Source: Acidovorax sp. RAC01 (lineage in GTDB: Bacteria > Pseudomonadota > Gammaproteobacteria > Burkholderiales > Burkholderiaceae_C). From it: a stretch of 64,000 bases of DNA. Both the position numbers and the translations under genes were made by a program. Each line of letters starts with the position of its first letter. The first letter of the stretch is position 1. The DNA is taken from NCBI RefSeq assembly GCF_001714725.1, contig NZ_CP016447.1:1141501-1205500 (forward strand), in the 5' to 3' direction. Below the pieces are notes generated by a model. That model was not told the origin of the DNA and made no database searches. It worked only from the letters and a program-made list of their open reading frames with translations. Shown in pieces: positions 11,719-21,629 of this stretch.

Positions 11719-13212
11719 ATGACCTACCTGCTCGCACTCGACCAAGGCACCTCCAGCTCCCGCAGCATCGTGTTCGACGAACGCGGCCACATCGTGGCGC
11801 AGGCGCAGCTTGAATTGCCGCAGATCTACCCCCAGCCCGGCTGGGTGGAGCACGACCCGCTGGAGATCTGGCGCACGCAGCTGGCCACTGCGCGCAATGC
11901 GCTGGCCAGGGCGGGCATTGCCGCCAGCGCCGTGCGTGCCGTGGGCATCACCAACCAGCGCGAAACCACCGTGCTGTGGAACCGCAAAACGGGCCAGCCC
12001 GTGCACCATGCCATCGTGTGGCAAGACCGCCGCGCCGAGCCCGCCTGCGCCCAGCTGCGCGAACAGGGCCACGCTGCCACCATCCAGGCCAAGACCGGGC
12101 TGCTGGTGGACGCGTACTTCTCGGGCACCAAGCTGCAGTGGATGCTGGACAACGTGCCGGGTGCGCGCGATGCAGCCGAGCGCGGCGAGCTGGCCTTTGG
12201 CACGGTGGACAGCTGGCTGATGTGGAAGCTCACCCACGGCCGGGTGCACGTGACCGACGTGAGCAATGCCTCGCGCACCATGCTGTTCAATGTGCACACC
12301 AACCAGTGGGACGATGACCTGCTGGCGCTGCTGCGCATTCCGCGCGCACTGATGCCCGAGGTGCTGCCATCGGCCGCCCACTTTGGCGATACGGCAGCCG
12401 ACCTGCTGGGGCACGCGATCCGCATTGGCGGCGTGGCGGGCGACCAGCAGAGCGCGCTGTTCGGCCAGGCCTGCTTCACGGCGGGCATGGCCAAGAACAC
12501 GTACGGCACGGGCTGCTTCATGCTGATGCACACGGGCGGCACCTTTCAGACCAGCCAGAACGGCCTGCTCACCACCAGCGCAGCGCAGGCCACGGCCACA
12601 CCCGAGTTCGCCATGGAAGGCAGCGTGTTTGTGGGCGGCGCGGTGGTGCAGTGGCTGCGCGACGGCCTGCGTGCCATCACCAGCAGCAGCGAGGTCGAGT
12701 CGCTGGCGCAAAGCGTGCCCGACTCGGGTGGCGTGATGATGGTGCCCGCCTTCACCGGCCTGGGCGCCCCGTACTGGAAGCCTGACTCGCGCGGCACCAT
12801 CACCGGCCTGACGCGCGGCACTTCGCTGGGCCACATTGCCCGCGCCGCGCTGGAAAGCATTGCCTACCAGAGCGCCGCCCTGCTGCTGGCCATGAGCCGC
12901 GACGCCGTGGCCGCTGGCGGCGCCCCGGTGAGCGAGCTGCGCGTGGATGGCGGCGCGTGCATCAACGATCTGCTGATGCAGTTCCAGGCCGACCTGCTGG
13001 GCATTCCGGTGGTGCGCCCTGCGGTCATCGAGACCACCGCTTTGGGCGCCGCCTACCTGGCCGGGCTTTCGAGCGGCGTGTACCGCAGCACGGATGAACT
13101 CTCGCAGCTGTGGCGCGCCGACCGCCGCTTTGTGCCCACGCTGAGCAGCGCCCGCGCGCAGGAACTGATGGTGGACTGGGAACACGCCGTTCGCCAAACG
13201 ACAGCCGAGTGA
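11719..13212 (+). CDS. glpK: Glycerol kinase
   Basis: FGGY-family kinase that phosphorylates glycerol to sn-glycerol 3-phosphate in the cytoplasm, trapping imported glycerol. The 497-residue product has the N-terminal phosphate-binding motif [10 protein letters not shown], the segment [12 protein letters not shown] and the C-terminal FGGY signature region. The frame extends upstream, but ATG 11719 begins the conserved [11 protein letters not shown]. It follows glpR, separated by a dispersed repeat. Confidence 0.96.
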   Translation: MTYLLALDQGTSSSRSIVFDERGHIVAQAQLELPQIYPQPGWVEHDPLEIWRTQLATARNALARAGIAASAVRAVGITNQRETTVLWNRKTGQPVHHAIVWQDRRAEPACAQLREQGHAATIQAKTGLLVDAYFSGTKLQWMLDNVPGARDAAERGELAFGTVDSWLMWKLTHGRVHVTDVSNASRTMLFNVHTNQWDDDLLALLRIPRALMPEVLPSAAHFGDTAADLLGHAIRIGGVAGDQQSALFGQACFTAGMAKNTYGTGCFMLMHTGGTFQTSQNGLLTTSAAQATATPEFAMEGSVFVGGAVVQWLRDGLRAITSSSEVESLAQSVPDSGGVMMVPAFTGLGAPYWKPDSRGTITGLTRGTSLGHIARAALESIAYQSAALLLAMSRDAVAAGGAPVSELRVDGGACINDLLMQFQADLLGIPVVRPAVIETTALGAAYLAGLSSGVYRSTDELSQLWRADRRFVPTLSSARAQELMVDWEHAVRQTTAE

Positions 13213-13284
13213 ACCTGCCGCGCGCCGGATGGCAGGGCGGCGGCGCTACCATCGTGGCCCCTGTTGTTGCCACCTTGTCGTCCC

Positions 13285-14121
13285 ATGAGCCAGACCATCG
13301 CCTCCTCCAGCCTTCCCACCATCGCCTTCATTGGCGGGGGCAACATGGCCAGCGCCATCATTGGCGGTCTGATCCGGCAGGGGCATGCGGCCGGGAACAT
13401 CGAGGTGGTCGAGCCGTACGAGCCCACGCGTGCGGCGCTGCTGCAAAGCTATGGCATCACGGCGCAGGCGGCACCCACAGCCGCGCTGCAGCGTGCCGAA
13501 ATCGTGGTGTGGGCCGTCAAGCCCCAGACGTTCAAGGACGCTGCCGCGCAGACCCGGGCGCACACGCAGCAGGCGCTGCACCTGAGCGTGGCAGCAGGCA
13601 TCCGTTCGGACAGCATCGCCCAGTGGCTGGGCAGCGAGCGCATCGTGCGCACCATGCCCAACACGCCAGCGCTGGTGGGCTTGGGACAGAGCGCGCTGTA
13701 CGCCCGCCCGGCCGTGAGCACCGCCGAACGCCAGAGTGTAGAAGCCATCATGGCGTCCACCGGCGAATTTTTGTGGGTCGAGTCCGAAAAGCAGCTGGAC
13801 GCCGTCACGGCGCTGTCGGGCTCGGGCCCGGCCTATGTGTTCTATTTTCTGGAGGCCATGACCCGCGCTGGCGTGGGCATGGGGCTGAGCGAGCAGCAGG
13901 CGCACCAGTTGGCGGTGGGCACCTTTGTGGGCGCGTCAGAACTGGCGCGTCGCTCGGACGAGCCGCCAGCCGTGCTGCGCCAGCGCGTCACCTCCAAGGG
14001 CGGCACCACCTATGCCGCGCTGCAGTCCATGGAAGCGGCCGGCATGGGCGCCAACTTTGAGGCGGCCATGCGCGCCGCCGAATTGCGGGCCCACGAACTG
14101 GGCGATGAATTCGGCGCTTGA
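13285..14121 (+). CDS. proC: Pyrroline-5-carboxylate reductase
   Basis: Last step of proline biosynthesis: NAD(P)H-dependent reduction of pyrroline-5-carboxylate. The product is 278 residues, with the dinucleotide motif FIGGGNMASAI near the N terminus and the C-terminal ProC signature around SGSGPAYVF and the TSKGGTT segment. The ATG at 13285 is chosen over upstream in-frame codons because the family starts close to this point. It lies 72 nt after glpK and converges on ubiA with a palindromic repeat between. Confidence 0.95.
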   Translation: MSQTIASSSLPTIAFIGGGNMASAIIGGLIRQGHAAGNIEVVEPYEPTRAALLQSYGITAQAAPTAALQRAEIVVWAVKPQTFKDAAAQTRAHTQQALHLSVAAGIRSDSIAQWLGSERIVRTMPNTPALVGLGQSALYARPAVSTAERQSVEAIMASTGEFLWVESEKQLDAVTALSGSGPAYVFYFLEAMTRAGVGMGLSEQQAHQLAVGTFVGASELARRSDEPPAVLRQRVTSKGGTTYAALQSMEAAGMGANFEAAMRAAELRAHELGDEFGA

Positions 14122-14142
14122 AGCCTTTTTGGTCCTCAGCGC

Positions 14143-14170
14143 TTGATAGATAAGCACCGATAGCTATCAA
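14143..14170. repeat. Palindromic repeat between proC and ubiA
   Basis: Arms TTGATAG (14143-14149) and CTATCAA (14164-14170) with a 14-nt centre, between two convergent gene ends and touching the ubiA stop. It may act as a two-way terminator or be a member of the dispersed GCTAT/ATAGC family. Confidence 0.5.
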
Positions 14171-15054
14171 TAAATGAGCAGATCCCGCACGAGGTGGCTA
14201 CCCGCAATGCCCGCAAACACCGTGGCACCCAGCCAGTGGTTGATGCGAAAGGCCTTGAAGCAGCCCTCGCGCGTGCGGGTGCGGATCAGCGTGAAGTGCC
14301 ATGCCGCCTGTGCCAGCGCGGCAGCAATCGCTACGTAATAGATAGCACCAAGGGCATATGGGGCAAGCGCTACAGCCCAAATACCGATGAAAAGCAGGTA
14401 GAACAGCACGATGCCGGCTACGTCAAAGCGCCCCAGCGTGATGGCCGATGTCTTGATGCCGATCTTGAGGTCGTCGTCCCGGTCGACCATGGCGTACTCG
14501 GTGTCGTAGGCCAGCACCCAGAACAGGTTGCCCAGCCACATCCACCACGCCACCGCAGGCACGCTGCCCTGCACGGCGGCAAACGCGATCACGATGCCGA
14601 AGTTGAACGCAATGCCCAGTACCGCCTGCGGCATGGCAATGACGCGTTTGGTGAACGGGTAGGCAATGGCCACCAGCACGGCCGGCACCGACCACGCCAC
14701 GGCAGCGGCGTTGGTGGTGAGCACCAGGCCAAACGACACCAGCGCCAGCACCGCGCCCAGCGCCAGCGCCTCTTTCACGCTCACGGCGCCTGTGGTCACC
14801 GGGCGCTGCGCCGTGCGCTTGACGTGCTTGTCAAAGTCGCGGTCGGCCACGTCGTTCACGCAGCAGCCCGCGCTGCGCATGAGGATGGTGCCCAGCACGA
14901 ACACGGCGAGCAGGTGCCACCCCGGAAACCCGTCGGCCGCCACCCACAGCGCGCTCAGCGTGGGCCACAGGCAGACCAGCCAGCCGGCGGGGCGGTCCCA
15001 GCGGATGAGGTCCAGGTACAGGGCAAGGCGGCTGCGGGGCGTGTCGGTCGGCAT
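14167..15054 (-). CDS. ubiA: 4-hydroxybenzoate polyprenyltransferase
   Basis: Integral membrane prenyltransferase that attaches the polyprenyl tail to 4-hydroxybenzoate in ubiquinone synthesis. The 295-residue product has about eight helices and both aspartate-rich Mg/diphosphate motifs: NDVADRDFD and, later, [12 protein letters not shown]. The N-terminal [15 protein letters not shown] is typical of proteobacterial UbiA. A leftward hairpin with a T-run lies in its upstream region (15073-15105). Confidence 0.95.
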   Translation of the reverse strand: MPTDTPRSRLALYLDLIRWDRPAGWLVCLWPTLSALWVAADGFPGWHLLAVFVLGTILMRSAGCCVNDVADRDFDKHVKRTAQRPVTTGAVSVKEALALGAVLALVSFGLVLTTNAAAVAWSVPAVLVAIAYPFTKRVIAMPQAVLGIAFNFGIVIAFAAVQGSVPAVAWWMWLGNLFWVLAYDTEYAMVDRDDDLKIGIKTSAITLGRFDVAGIVLFYLLFIGIWAVALAPYALGAIYYVAIAAALAQAAWHFTLIRTRTREGCFKAFRINHWLGATVFAGIAGSHLVRDLLIY

Positions 15055-15072
15055 GCGGACGGGGGTGCGTAG

Positions 15073-15105
15073 ATGAAAAAGACCGCGCCCTGACAGCCAG
15101 GGCGC
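15073..15105 (-). terminator. Leftward hairpin with T-run upstream of ubiA
   Basis: An 8-bp GC-rich stem (GCGCCCTG with CAGGGCGC, 15085-15105) followed on the minus strand by GGTCTTTTTC. It has the shape of an intrinsic terminator but lies before ubiA, not after a leftward gene. It could block antisense transcripts from the kinase region or attenuate a distal ubiA transcript. Confidence 0.6.
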
Positions 15106-15239
15106 GAGGGCCCGAATGTAGCAGCGCGCGTGCTGCAGTTGGTTACAAAACGCGGCACTTCTGACCCGACGCAGAGCCTGTTCCAGAGGTACAAAAAGGT
15201 ACAGTCGTTCGCTTCGCCTGACCCGGAATTGTTAACCCG

Positions 15240-18200
15240 ATGACCGCCAAGCCCAGCCTTCAGCGCACTGCCCGGTTTGCCATCCCCCGCACGCTGGCAG
15301 CCGGTTTTCTGGTGGCCGCGCTGGCCACCCTTGTCATCGCAATTGTCAACTACCGCTCCGCCGAAACCCGCGCCGACGCCGTCCTGTCCATGGACCAGGT
15401 CTCGCAGTCCATGCGCCAGCTCAACCTGTTCAACGCGGCCGTCAAGGACGCAGAGCTGGGCCAGCGCAATTACCTGCTCACGGGCGACGACGCGTATGTG
15501 CAGCCCTACGAGACCGCGCTGGCCACCATGCAGCAGCACATGCAGGCGCTCAAGGCGGGTGCTGGCAACTTCCCTGCGCTGGCGCCGCTGGTCGTGCAGC
15601 TCGATGAGCTGTCGCGGCAAAAGCAGCGCGAGCTGACCGAAACCACTGCACTGCGCAAGGGGGGCGATGCGGTGGGGGCGATGACCGCCGTCCACAGCGG
15701 GGCTGGCAAGGCCAACACCGAGCGCATCCGCGACGTGGTGGAAAACCTGCGCACGCAACAGAACCTGATGCTGGAGACCCGCCGCCAGCAGTGGGTGGAC
15801 GCGGCCGCCAACTCCAACATCTACTCGGGTGTCGGGTCGCTGCTGCTGCTGGCGCTGATCTCCATCTCGGCACTGCTCACCGCCCGCGAATACCGCGCCA
15901 AAGCCACCCAGTCGTGGATCTCGGCGGGGCTCAACGGGCTGGGCCAGCGCATCCAGGGCGACCACCGGCTGGAGGACACCGGCGCGCTGGCGCTGGAATA
16001 CCTGGCCGACTACCTCAAGGCCGCCGTGGGTGCAGGCTACGTGGCCGAATGCAATGGTGGCTTCTCGCTGATTGGCGGCTACGCCCTGCCGCGCGAGCGC
16101 CTGGCCGACAAACTGCTGGCCGACGAGGGTCTGGTGGGCCAGGCGGCACGCTCGCGCCAGCTCCTGCATGTGCGCGACGTGCCCGCAGGCTACCTGGCGG
16201 TGTCGTCGGCCACCGGCAAGGCATCTCCCGCCGAGCTGCTGGTGGCGCCAGCCATCGAGAACCGCGAAGTGTTTGCCGTGATCGAGCTGGGCTTCAACCG
16301 CCCCGTCAGCGAGGCCGAGCGCACGCTGATGGAGCGCGCCTCGGAAATGCTGGCGGTGGCCATCCGCTCTGGCATCGACCGCAACCGCCTGCAGGCGCTG
16401 CTGGAGGAAACCCAGCGCCAGTCCGAAGAGCTGCAGACCCAGCAGGAAGAGCTGCGCGTGAACAACGAGGAACTGGAGCAGCAAAGCCGCGTACTGCAGG
16501 AATCGCAGGCGCAGATGGAAGTGCAGCAAACCGAGCTGGAGCAGACCAACGCCCACCTGGAAGAGCAGACCCAGCAGCTCGAATACCAGCGCGAGCAGAT
16601 GCTGCGCGCCCAGAGCGCGCTGACCGACAAGGCACGCGAACTGGAGATGGCCAGCGAATACAAGAGCGAGTTCCTGGCCAACATGAGCCATGAGCTGCGC
16701 ACGCCGCTGAACTCCACGCTCATCCTGGCCAAGCTGCTGGCCGACAACCAGGCCGGCAACCTGAGCGCCGACCAGGTCAAGTACGCACAGACGATCTATG
16801 CCGCCGGCAACGACCTGCTGGCGCTCATCAACGACATCCTGGACCTCTCCAAGATCGAGGCCGGCCAGGCCACGGTGTCGGTGGAGCCGGTGAATATTGC
16901 CAAGGCGCTGCAGGCGCTGGTGGACCCGCTGCGCCCGCTGGCCGCAGACAAGGGGTTGCAGCTCGACGTGTCGGTGGCGCCCGATGTGCCCGCCGGCATG
17001 GAAACCGACCCGCAGCGCCTGGGCCAGGTGCTCAAGAACCTGCTGTCCAACGCCATGAAGTTCACAGAAAAGGGCACGGTGGCGCTGCATGTGTCGCGCA
17101 ACCCCGACGAGACACTCTCGTTTGCCGTGAAGGACACAGGCATCGGCATCCCGGCGCACCAGCAGGACCTGATCTTCGAGGCCTTCCGGCAGGCCGATGG
17201 CAGCACGCACCGCAAGTACGGAGGCACGGGGCTGGGGCTGTCGATCTCGCGCGATCTGGCGCAGTTGCTGGGCGGCAAGATATCGGTGCAGAGCACGCCC
17301 GGGGAAGGCAGCGTGTTCACCCTGGTGATCCCGGCGCGGCTGGAACCGCAGGCCGGGGCGGAAACGGACGGCACACCCGCAGCGGACACCGCAGGCCTTG
17401 CACCGGGCGCCGCCCTGTCTGCTGCTGCCCCCGCCACGGCAGAAAGCCCGGCGGCCGCACGCGACGCCGCTCCGGCCCGGGCACTGGCGCCGCCACCGGC
17501 GGGCCACGCCGAAGCGGGTGCCGGCAACCCACCGCCGCGGCCGGCCGGGACGCGCAGCATCCTCGTCATCGAGGACGACCACCGGTTCGCGCAGATCCTG
17601 CAGGACCTGGCGCGCGAGATGGACTTTGAATGCCACCTGGCCGCCAACGCGGCCGATGGGCTGGCCATTGCCGCGCAGGTGATGCCCAGCGCCATCGTGC
17701 TGGACGTGAACCTCCCTGATTTCTCGGGCCTGGGCGTGCTCGACCAGCTCAAGCGCAACCCCGCCACGCGCCATATCCCCGTGCATGTGGTGTCCGTGGC
17801 CGACTACGCGCAAGAGGCCATGGGCCGCGGTGCCGTGGGCTATGCGCTCAAGCCAGTGGCGCGCGAAGAACTAGTGGAGGCCCTGCAACGGCTGGAAGCC
17901 AAGTTCACGCAGAACCTGCGCCGGGTGCTGGTGGTGGAAGACGACGAACGCCAGCGCGAAAGTGTGCGCCACCTGCTCAGCCGCGACGACGTGGAGATCG
18001 TCTGCGCAGGCACGGCCGCGGCAGCCCTCACCCACCTGCGCGGCTCCACGTTCGACTGCATGGTGATGGACCTGAACCTGCCCGACCGAAACGGCTACGA
18101 GCTGCTGCAGGAGATGACGGAAGAAGACGGTGTGTCGTTCCCGCCCGTCATCGTCTACACCGGCCGGGCGCTGTCGCGCGACGAAGAGCAGCAGCTGCGC

Positions 18201-18737
18201 CGCTTCTCGCGCTCCATCATCATCAAGGACGCGCGCTCGCCCGAACGGCTGCTTGATGAAGTCACGCTGTTCCTGCACCAGGTGGAGTCCGAGCTGTCGG
18301 ACGAACACCGGCGCATGCTGCAGCAGGCCCGCAGCCGCGACACCGCCCTGGAAGGCCGCACCGTGCTGGTGGTGGAAGACGATGTGCGCAACGTGTTTGC
18401 GCTCTCCAGCATCCTGGAGCCCACCGGCATCCGCGTGGAGATTGCCCGCAACGGCCGCGAGGCGCTGCAAACCCTGTCCCGCGCGGGGAACGCCGGCAGC
18501 CCCGGCATTGACCTGGTGCTGATGGACATCATGATGCCGGAGATGGACGGCTACACCGCCATGCGCGAGATCCGTACGCGGCCTGAATGGCGGCGCTTGC
18601 CGATCATCGCGCTCACGGCCAAGGCCATGAAAGACGACCAGGAAAAATGCCTGGCCGCGGGCGCCAACGACTACATCGCCAAACCGCTCGACGTGGAAAA
18701 ACTGCTGTCGCTGGTGCGGGTGTGGATGCCCAAGTAA
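15240..18737 (+). CDS. CHASE3/GAF hybrid sensor histidine kinase with three receivers
   Basis: Membrane-bound hybrid kinase of 1165 residues. Order: helix 1 (about 15-37), periplasmic CHASE3 domain with the motif AELGQRNYLLTGD, helix 2 (about 193-215), GAF domain (about 225-380), glutamine-rich coiled coil (about 382-475), HisKA with phospho-acceptor His484 in NMSHELRTPLN, HATPase (about 590-700), an Ala/Pro linker, then three receiver domains with acceptor Asp822, Asp944 and Asp1099. It heads a run with cheR, cheB and a receiver-kinase (gaps or overlaps under 75 nt). The signal is unknown. No chemotaxis genes are next to it, so a stress or developmental phosphorelay is more likely than taxis. 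Confidence 0.9.
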   Translation: MTAKPSLQRTARFAIPRTLAAGFLVAALATLVIAIVNYRSAETRADAVLSMDQVSQSMRQLNLFNAAVKDAELGQRNYLLTGDDAYVQPYETALATMQQHMQALKAGAGNFPALAPLVVQLDELSRQKQRELTETTALRKGGDAVGAMTAVHSGAGKANTERIRDVVENLRTQQNLMLETRRQQWVDAAANSNIYSGVGSLLLLALISISALLTAREYRAKATQSWISAGLNGLGQRIQGDHRLEDTGALALEYLADYLKAAVGAGYVAECNGGFSLIGGYALPRERLADKLLADEGLVGQAARSRQLLHVRDVPAGYLAVSSATGKASPAELLVAPAIENREVFAVIELGFNRPVSEAERTLMERASEMLAVAIRSGIDRNRLQALLEETQRQSEELQTQQEELRVNNEELEQQSRVLQESQAQMEVQQTELEQTNAHLEEQTQQLEYQREQMLRAQSALTDKARELEMASEYKSEFLANMSHELRTPLNSTLILAKLLADNQAGNLSADQVKYAQTIYAAGNDLLALINDILDLSKIEAGQATVSVEPVNIAKALQALVDPLRPLAADKGLQLDVSVAPDVPAGMETDPQRLGQVLKNLLSNAMKFTEKGTVALHVSRNPDETLSFAVKDTGIGIPAHQQDLIFEAFRQADGSTHRKYGGTGLGLSISRDLAQLLGGKISVQSTPGEGSVFTLVIPARLEPQAGAETDGTPAADTAGLAPGAALSAAAPATAESPAAARDAAPARALAPPPAGHAEAGAGNPPPRPAGTRSILVIEDDHRFAQILQDLAREMDFECHLAANAADGLAIAAQVMPSAIVLDVNLPDFSGLGVLDQLKRNPATRHIPVHVVSVADYAQEAMGRGAVGYALKPVAREELVEALQRLEAKFTQNLRRVLVVEDDERQRESVRHLLSRDDVEIVCAGTAAAALTHLRGSTFDCMVMDLNLPDRNGYELLQEMTEEDGVSFPPVIVYTGRALSRDEEQQLRRFSRSIIIKDARSPERLLDEVTLFLHQVESELSDEHRRMLQQARSRDTALEGRTVLVVEDDVRNVFALSSILEPTGIRVEIARNGREALQTLSRAGNAGSPGIDLVLMDIMMPEMDGYTAMREIRTRPEWRRLPIIALTAKAMKDDQEKCLAAGANDYIAKPLDVEKLLSLVRVWMPK

Positions 18738-18808
18738 CCCGCAAGACCGACGGAGCCACCGCCCTGCCCCAGCCACCCCAGCCACCACCGCAGCACCCGC
18801 CCAGCGCC

Positions 18809-19663
18809 ATGCAGCCCCCCAGCCCGTCCACCCACCGCAAAGTGCGTACGGCAGACCTCGAACAGCGCCTGCTGATCGATGCCATCTACCACCGCTACCA
18901 CTACGACTTTCGCGGGTACGCGCAGGCCTCGCTGCGGCGGCGGCTAAACGCGGCGCTGATCCGCTTTGACTGCCGGACTTTGTCGCAGCTGCAAGACCGC
19001 GTGCTGCACGAGCCCATGGTGTTCCCAGCGCTGCTGGAATACCTCACGGTGCAGGTGAGCGACATGTTCCGCGACCCGGGCTACTACCAGTCGCTGCGCA
19101 CCGAGGTCGTGCCGCTGCTGCGCACCTACCCGTCGCTCAAGGTGTGGGTGGCCGGCTGCAGCGCGGGCGAAGAGGTGTATTCGCTGGCCATCCTGCTGCA
19201 CGAAGAAGGCCTGCTGGAACGCACGCTGATCTACGGCACCGACATCAACCCCCACGCCCTGCGCGCGGCCGAGTCGGGCATCTTTGACATGGCGCGGGTG
19301 GCGGCCTTCACCGAAAACCACGCCCGCTCGGGCGCGCGCAGCTCGCTGTCGGACTACTACACCGCACGCTACGGCCGCGTGGTGTTCGACAAGTCGCTAC
19401 GCGAGCACATGGTGTTCTCGGACCACAGCCTGGCCACCGACAGCGTGTTTGCCGAGATGCACCTGGTGTCGTGCCGCAACGTGCTGATCTACTTCGAGCG
19501 CGACCTGCAGAACCGGGCGCTGGGCCTGTTCCGCGAAGCGCTGTGCCACCGCGGCTTTCTGGGGCTGGGCTCCAGGGAGTCGCTGCGGTTTTCCGACCAG
19601 TCCGAGGCCTTCGAGGACTTCGTGGTGGAAGACCGCATCTACCGCAAGAAGGCAGGGCTGTGA
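18809..19663 (+). CDS. cheR: CheR-family protein-glutamate methyltransferase
   Basis: SAM-dependent methyltransferase of the CheR family, 284 residues. It has the small N-terminal helical domain and a Rossmann core with the SAM loop VWVAGCSAGEEVYSLA (from about residue 112), plus VSCRNVLIYF. The open frame begins inside the kinase gene, but ATG 18809 fits the family length. It overlaps cheB (TGATG). In chemotaxis CheR methylates receptors; here no receptor lies in the operon, so the target is unknown and may be a kinase of the same operon. Confidence 0.85.
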   Translation: MQPPSPSTHRKVRTADLEQRLLIDAIYHRYHYDFRGYAQASLRRRLNAALIRFDCRTLSQLQDRVLHEPMVFPALLEYLTVQVSDMFRDPGYYQSLRTEVVPLLRTYPSLKVWVAGCSAGEEVYSLAILLHEEGLLERTLIYGTDINPHALRAAESGIFDMARVAAFTENHARSGARSSLSDYYTARYGRVVFDKSLREHMVFSDHSLATDSVFAEMHLVSCRNVLIYFERDLQNRALGLFREALCHRGFLGLGSRESLRFSDQSEAFEDFVVEDRIYRKKAGL

Positions 19664-20355
19664 TGGCAGACACCGGCATCGCACCGCCACCCCCATCACA
19701 CCCCCTATCGCCATTGCCGGCTCACCTGCAGGCCGGCCCGGCGCAGGGCCGCAGTGGCGGGCCGGCCCATGCTGCAGTGCCTGCCTACGATGCCATCGTG
19801 ATCGGAGGCTCGTCGGGCGCCATCGACGCGCTGGGCGCCATCCTTCCCGCGCTGCCTGCCACGCTGCACGCATGCGTGCTGGTCGTAATGCACCTGCCAC
19901 GCGACCGGCGCAGCCTGCTGGCCGACATCTTTCGCCAGCGCTGCGCGCTGCCGGTGCAGGAAGCCACCGATGGCGTGCGCCTGACCCGGCCCCTCATCTG
20001 CTTTGCCCCGCCCGACTACCACCTGCTGGTGGATGCCGGGCCCCGCGTGGCGCTGTCGATCGACCCGCCGCTGCACTACTCGCGCCCGTCCATCGATGTG
20101 CTGTTCGAGTCTGCCGCCGACCTGTATGGCGAGCGCGTGGTGGCGGTGCTGCTGTCGGGTGCCAACGACGACGGCGCCCGCGGGCTGGCTGCGGTGCACG
20201 CGGCCGGCGGGCTGACCGTCGTGCAGGCGCCCGCCAGCGCGCCCATGCCAGCCATGCCGCTGGCCGGGCTGGCACGCGTCACGGCACACCATGTGCTGGC
20301 ACCGTACGCCGTGGGCGCGCTGCTGGCCGACCTGCACCGCAAGGGGCAGCTATGA
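19663..20355 (+). CDS. cheB: CheB-type methylesterase without receiver domain
   Basis: Protein-glutamate methylesterase domain, 230 residues. The nucleophile region GGSSGA gives Ser50, the catalytic histidine is in VVMHLPRD, and the aspartate lies in SGANDDGARG. The N-terminal receiver of classical CheB is absent and replaced by a 40-residue proline-rich stretch, so it is not phosphorylation-gated in cis. ATG 19663 overlaps the cheR stop, and its own stop overlaps the next gene (ATGA). Confidence 0.85.
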   Translation: MADTGIAPPPPSHPLSPLPAHLQAGPAQGRSGGPAHAAVPAYDAIVIGGSSGAIDALGAILPALPATLHACVLVVMHLPRDRRSLLADIFRQRCALPVQEATDGVRLTRPLICFAPPDYHLLVDAGPRVALSIDPPLHYSRPSIDVLFESAADLYGERVVAVLLSGANDDGARGLAAVHAAGGLTVVQAPASAPMPAMPLAGLARVTAHHVLAPYAVGALLADLHRKGQL

Positions 20356-21548
20356 CCACCGCACCCCGGCTCATCCCCGCCGCAGACGCGCTGCCCGCGC
20401 ACGGCACGCCATCGCCCTTGCAATCCATGCCCCACACCGCCCGCATCAAGTGCCTGCTCGTTGACGACATTGAAGAGAACCTCGTGGCCCTGGAGGCGTT
20501 GCTGCAGCATGACGACATACAGGTGCTCAAGGCCAGCTCGGGGCGCGAGGCGCTGGAGCTGCTGCTGGAACACGGCGATGTGGCGCTGGCCCTGCTGGAT
20601 GTGCAGATGCCCGAGATGAACGGGTTCGAGCTGGCAGAGCTGATCCGCGGCAGCGAGCGCACGCGGCACATCCCGCTGATCTTCATGACGGCTGGCACGC
20701 GCGAGCAGAACTGGCAGTTCCGTGGCTATGAGACCGGTGCGGTGGACTTTCTGTACAAGCCCATCGACCCGCACATGCTGACCAGCAAGGCCAACGTGTT
20801 CTTCGAGCTGCACCGCCGCCGGCAGGCGCTGGCGCAGGAGTTGCAGGAGCGCACCGAGGCCCTGCGCATCAACGAGATGTTCATGGCCGTGCTCAGCCAC
20901 GACCTGCGCACGCCGCTGATGTCGATCACGGCAGCGGCCAGCGTGCTCAAGCGCGGCCTGCCGCCCGACAAGGCCACCAACATGATCGACCGGGTGTTGC
21001 GCAGCAGCTCGCGCATGGGCCGGATGATCGAGGACCTGCTGGACCTCACGCGCATCCGCCAGGCGGGTGGGCTTGCGCTGCAGCTGGGCATGGCCGACAT
21101 GCACGGCATCGTGCAGCGCGCGGCCGAAGAGCTGCAGACCGGTTTCCCGGACCGCCACATCGTCACCGACCTGGACGGGGGCCTGGAGGGCGTGTGGGAC
21201 AGCGAGCGCATGTGCCAGGTGCTCATCAACCTGGTCGGCAATGCCGTGCACCACGGGGCAGCCGACCAGCCGGTGAACATCCTTGCCGATGGCACGCAGG
21301 CGGGCACGGTGGCGGTCACGGTGCGCAACCACGGCGCTATCCCGCCCGAGCTGCTGCCCCATCTTTTCGACCCGTTTCGCGGGCGCGAGAGACCGCCGGG
21401 GCGTCACCAGGGGCTGGGCCTCGGGCTGTTCATCGCCGACCAGATCGTGCGCACGCACGGGGGACATATTGCGGCGGCGTCCGCCGACAACATCACCGAG
21501 TTCAGGGTCGAATTGCCGCGGGTCTGCAGACAGCGCCAAGGCGCGTAA
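20352..21548 (+). CDS. Receiver-histidine kinase hybrid
   Basis: Soluble 398-residue protein with an N-terminal receiver (acceptor Asp83 in LLDVQMPEMNG), a short coiled linker, HisKA with His183 in AVLSHDLRTPLM, and a HATPase with GLGLGLFIADQ. No membrane helix is seen. Receiver-first kinases usually act as relay components downstream of another kinase, here plausibly the CHASE3 kinase. It is translationally coupled to cheB by an ATGA overlap and is the last gene of the operon, converging on the small response regulator. Confidence 0.87.
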   Translation: MTTAPRLIPAADALPAHGTPSPLQSMPHTARIKCLLVDDIEENLVALEALLQHDDIQVLKASSGREALELLLEHGDVALALLDVQMPEMNGFELAELIRGSERTRHIPLIFMTAGTREQNWQFRGYETGAVDFLYKPIDPHMLTSKANVFFELHRRRQALAQELQERTEALRINEMFMAVLSHDLRTPLMSITAAASVLKRGLPPDKATNMIDRVLRSSSRMGRMIEDLLDLTRIRQAGGLALQLGMADMHGIVQRAAEELQTGFPDRHIVTDLDGGLEGVWDSERMCQVLINLVGNAVHHGAADQPVNILADGTQAGTVAVTVRNHGAIPPELLPHLFDPFRGRERPPGRHQGLGLGLFIADQIVRTHGGHIAAASADNITEFRVELPRVCRQRQGA

Positions 21549-21629
21549 CAGCTACAAAGGGGTAGCGCCTGAAGCGTGGGGCAGGAGCCCTGCAACGCGC
21601 CTTTTGCAAGCGCAGCGCGATAGGGAACG

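Noticed and set aside
14955..17813. 952-codon open frame antisense to the hybrid kinase
   Set aside because: It runs opposite to a gene with clear HisKA, HATPase and receiver motifs. Its product is a His/Gln/Arg-rich string with no domain, typical of antisense frames in GC-rich DNA.
20076..21539. 487-codon frame opposite the receiver-kinase
   Set aside because: Shadow of a gene with intact receiver and kinase motifs.
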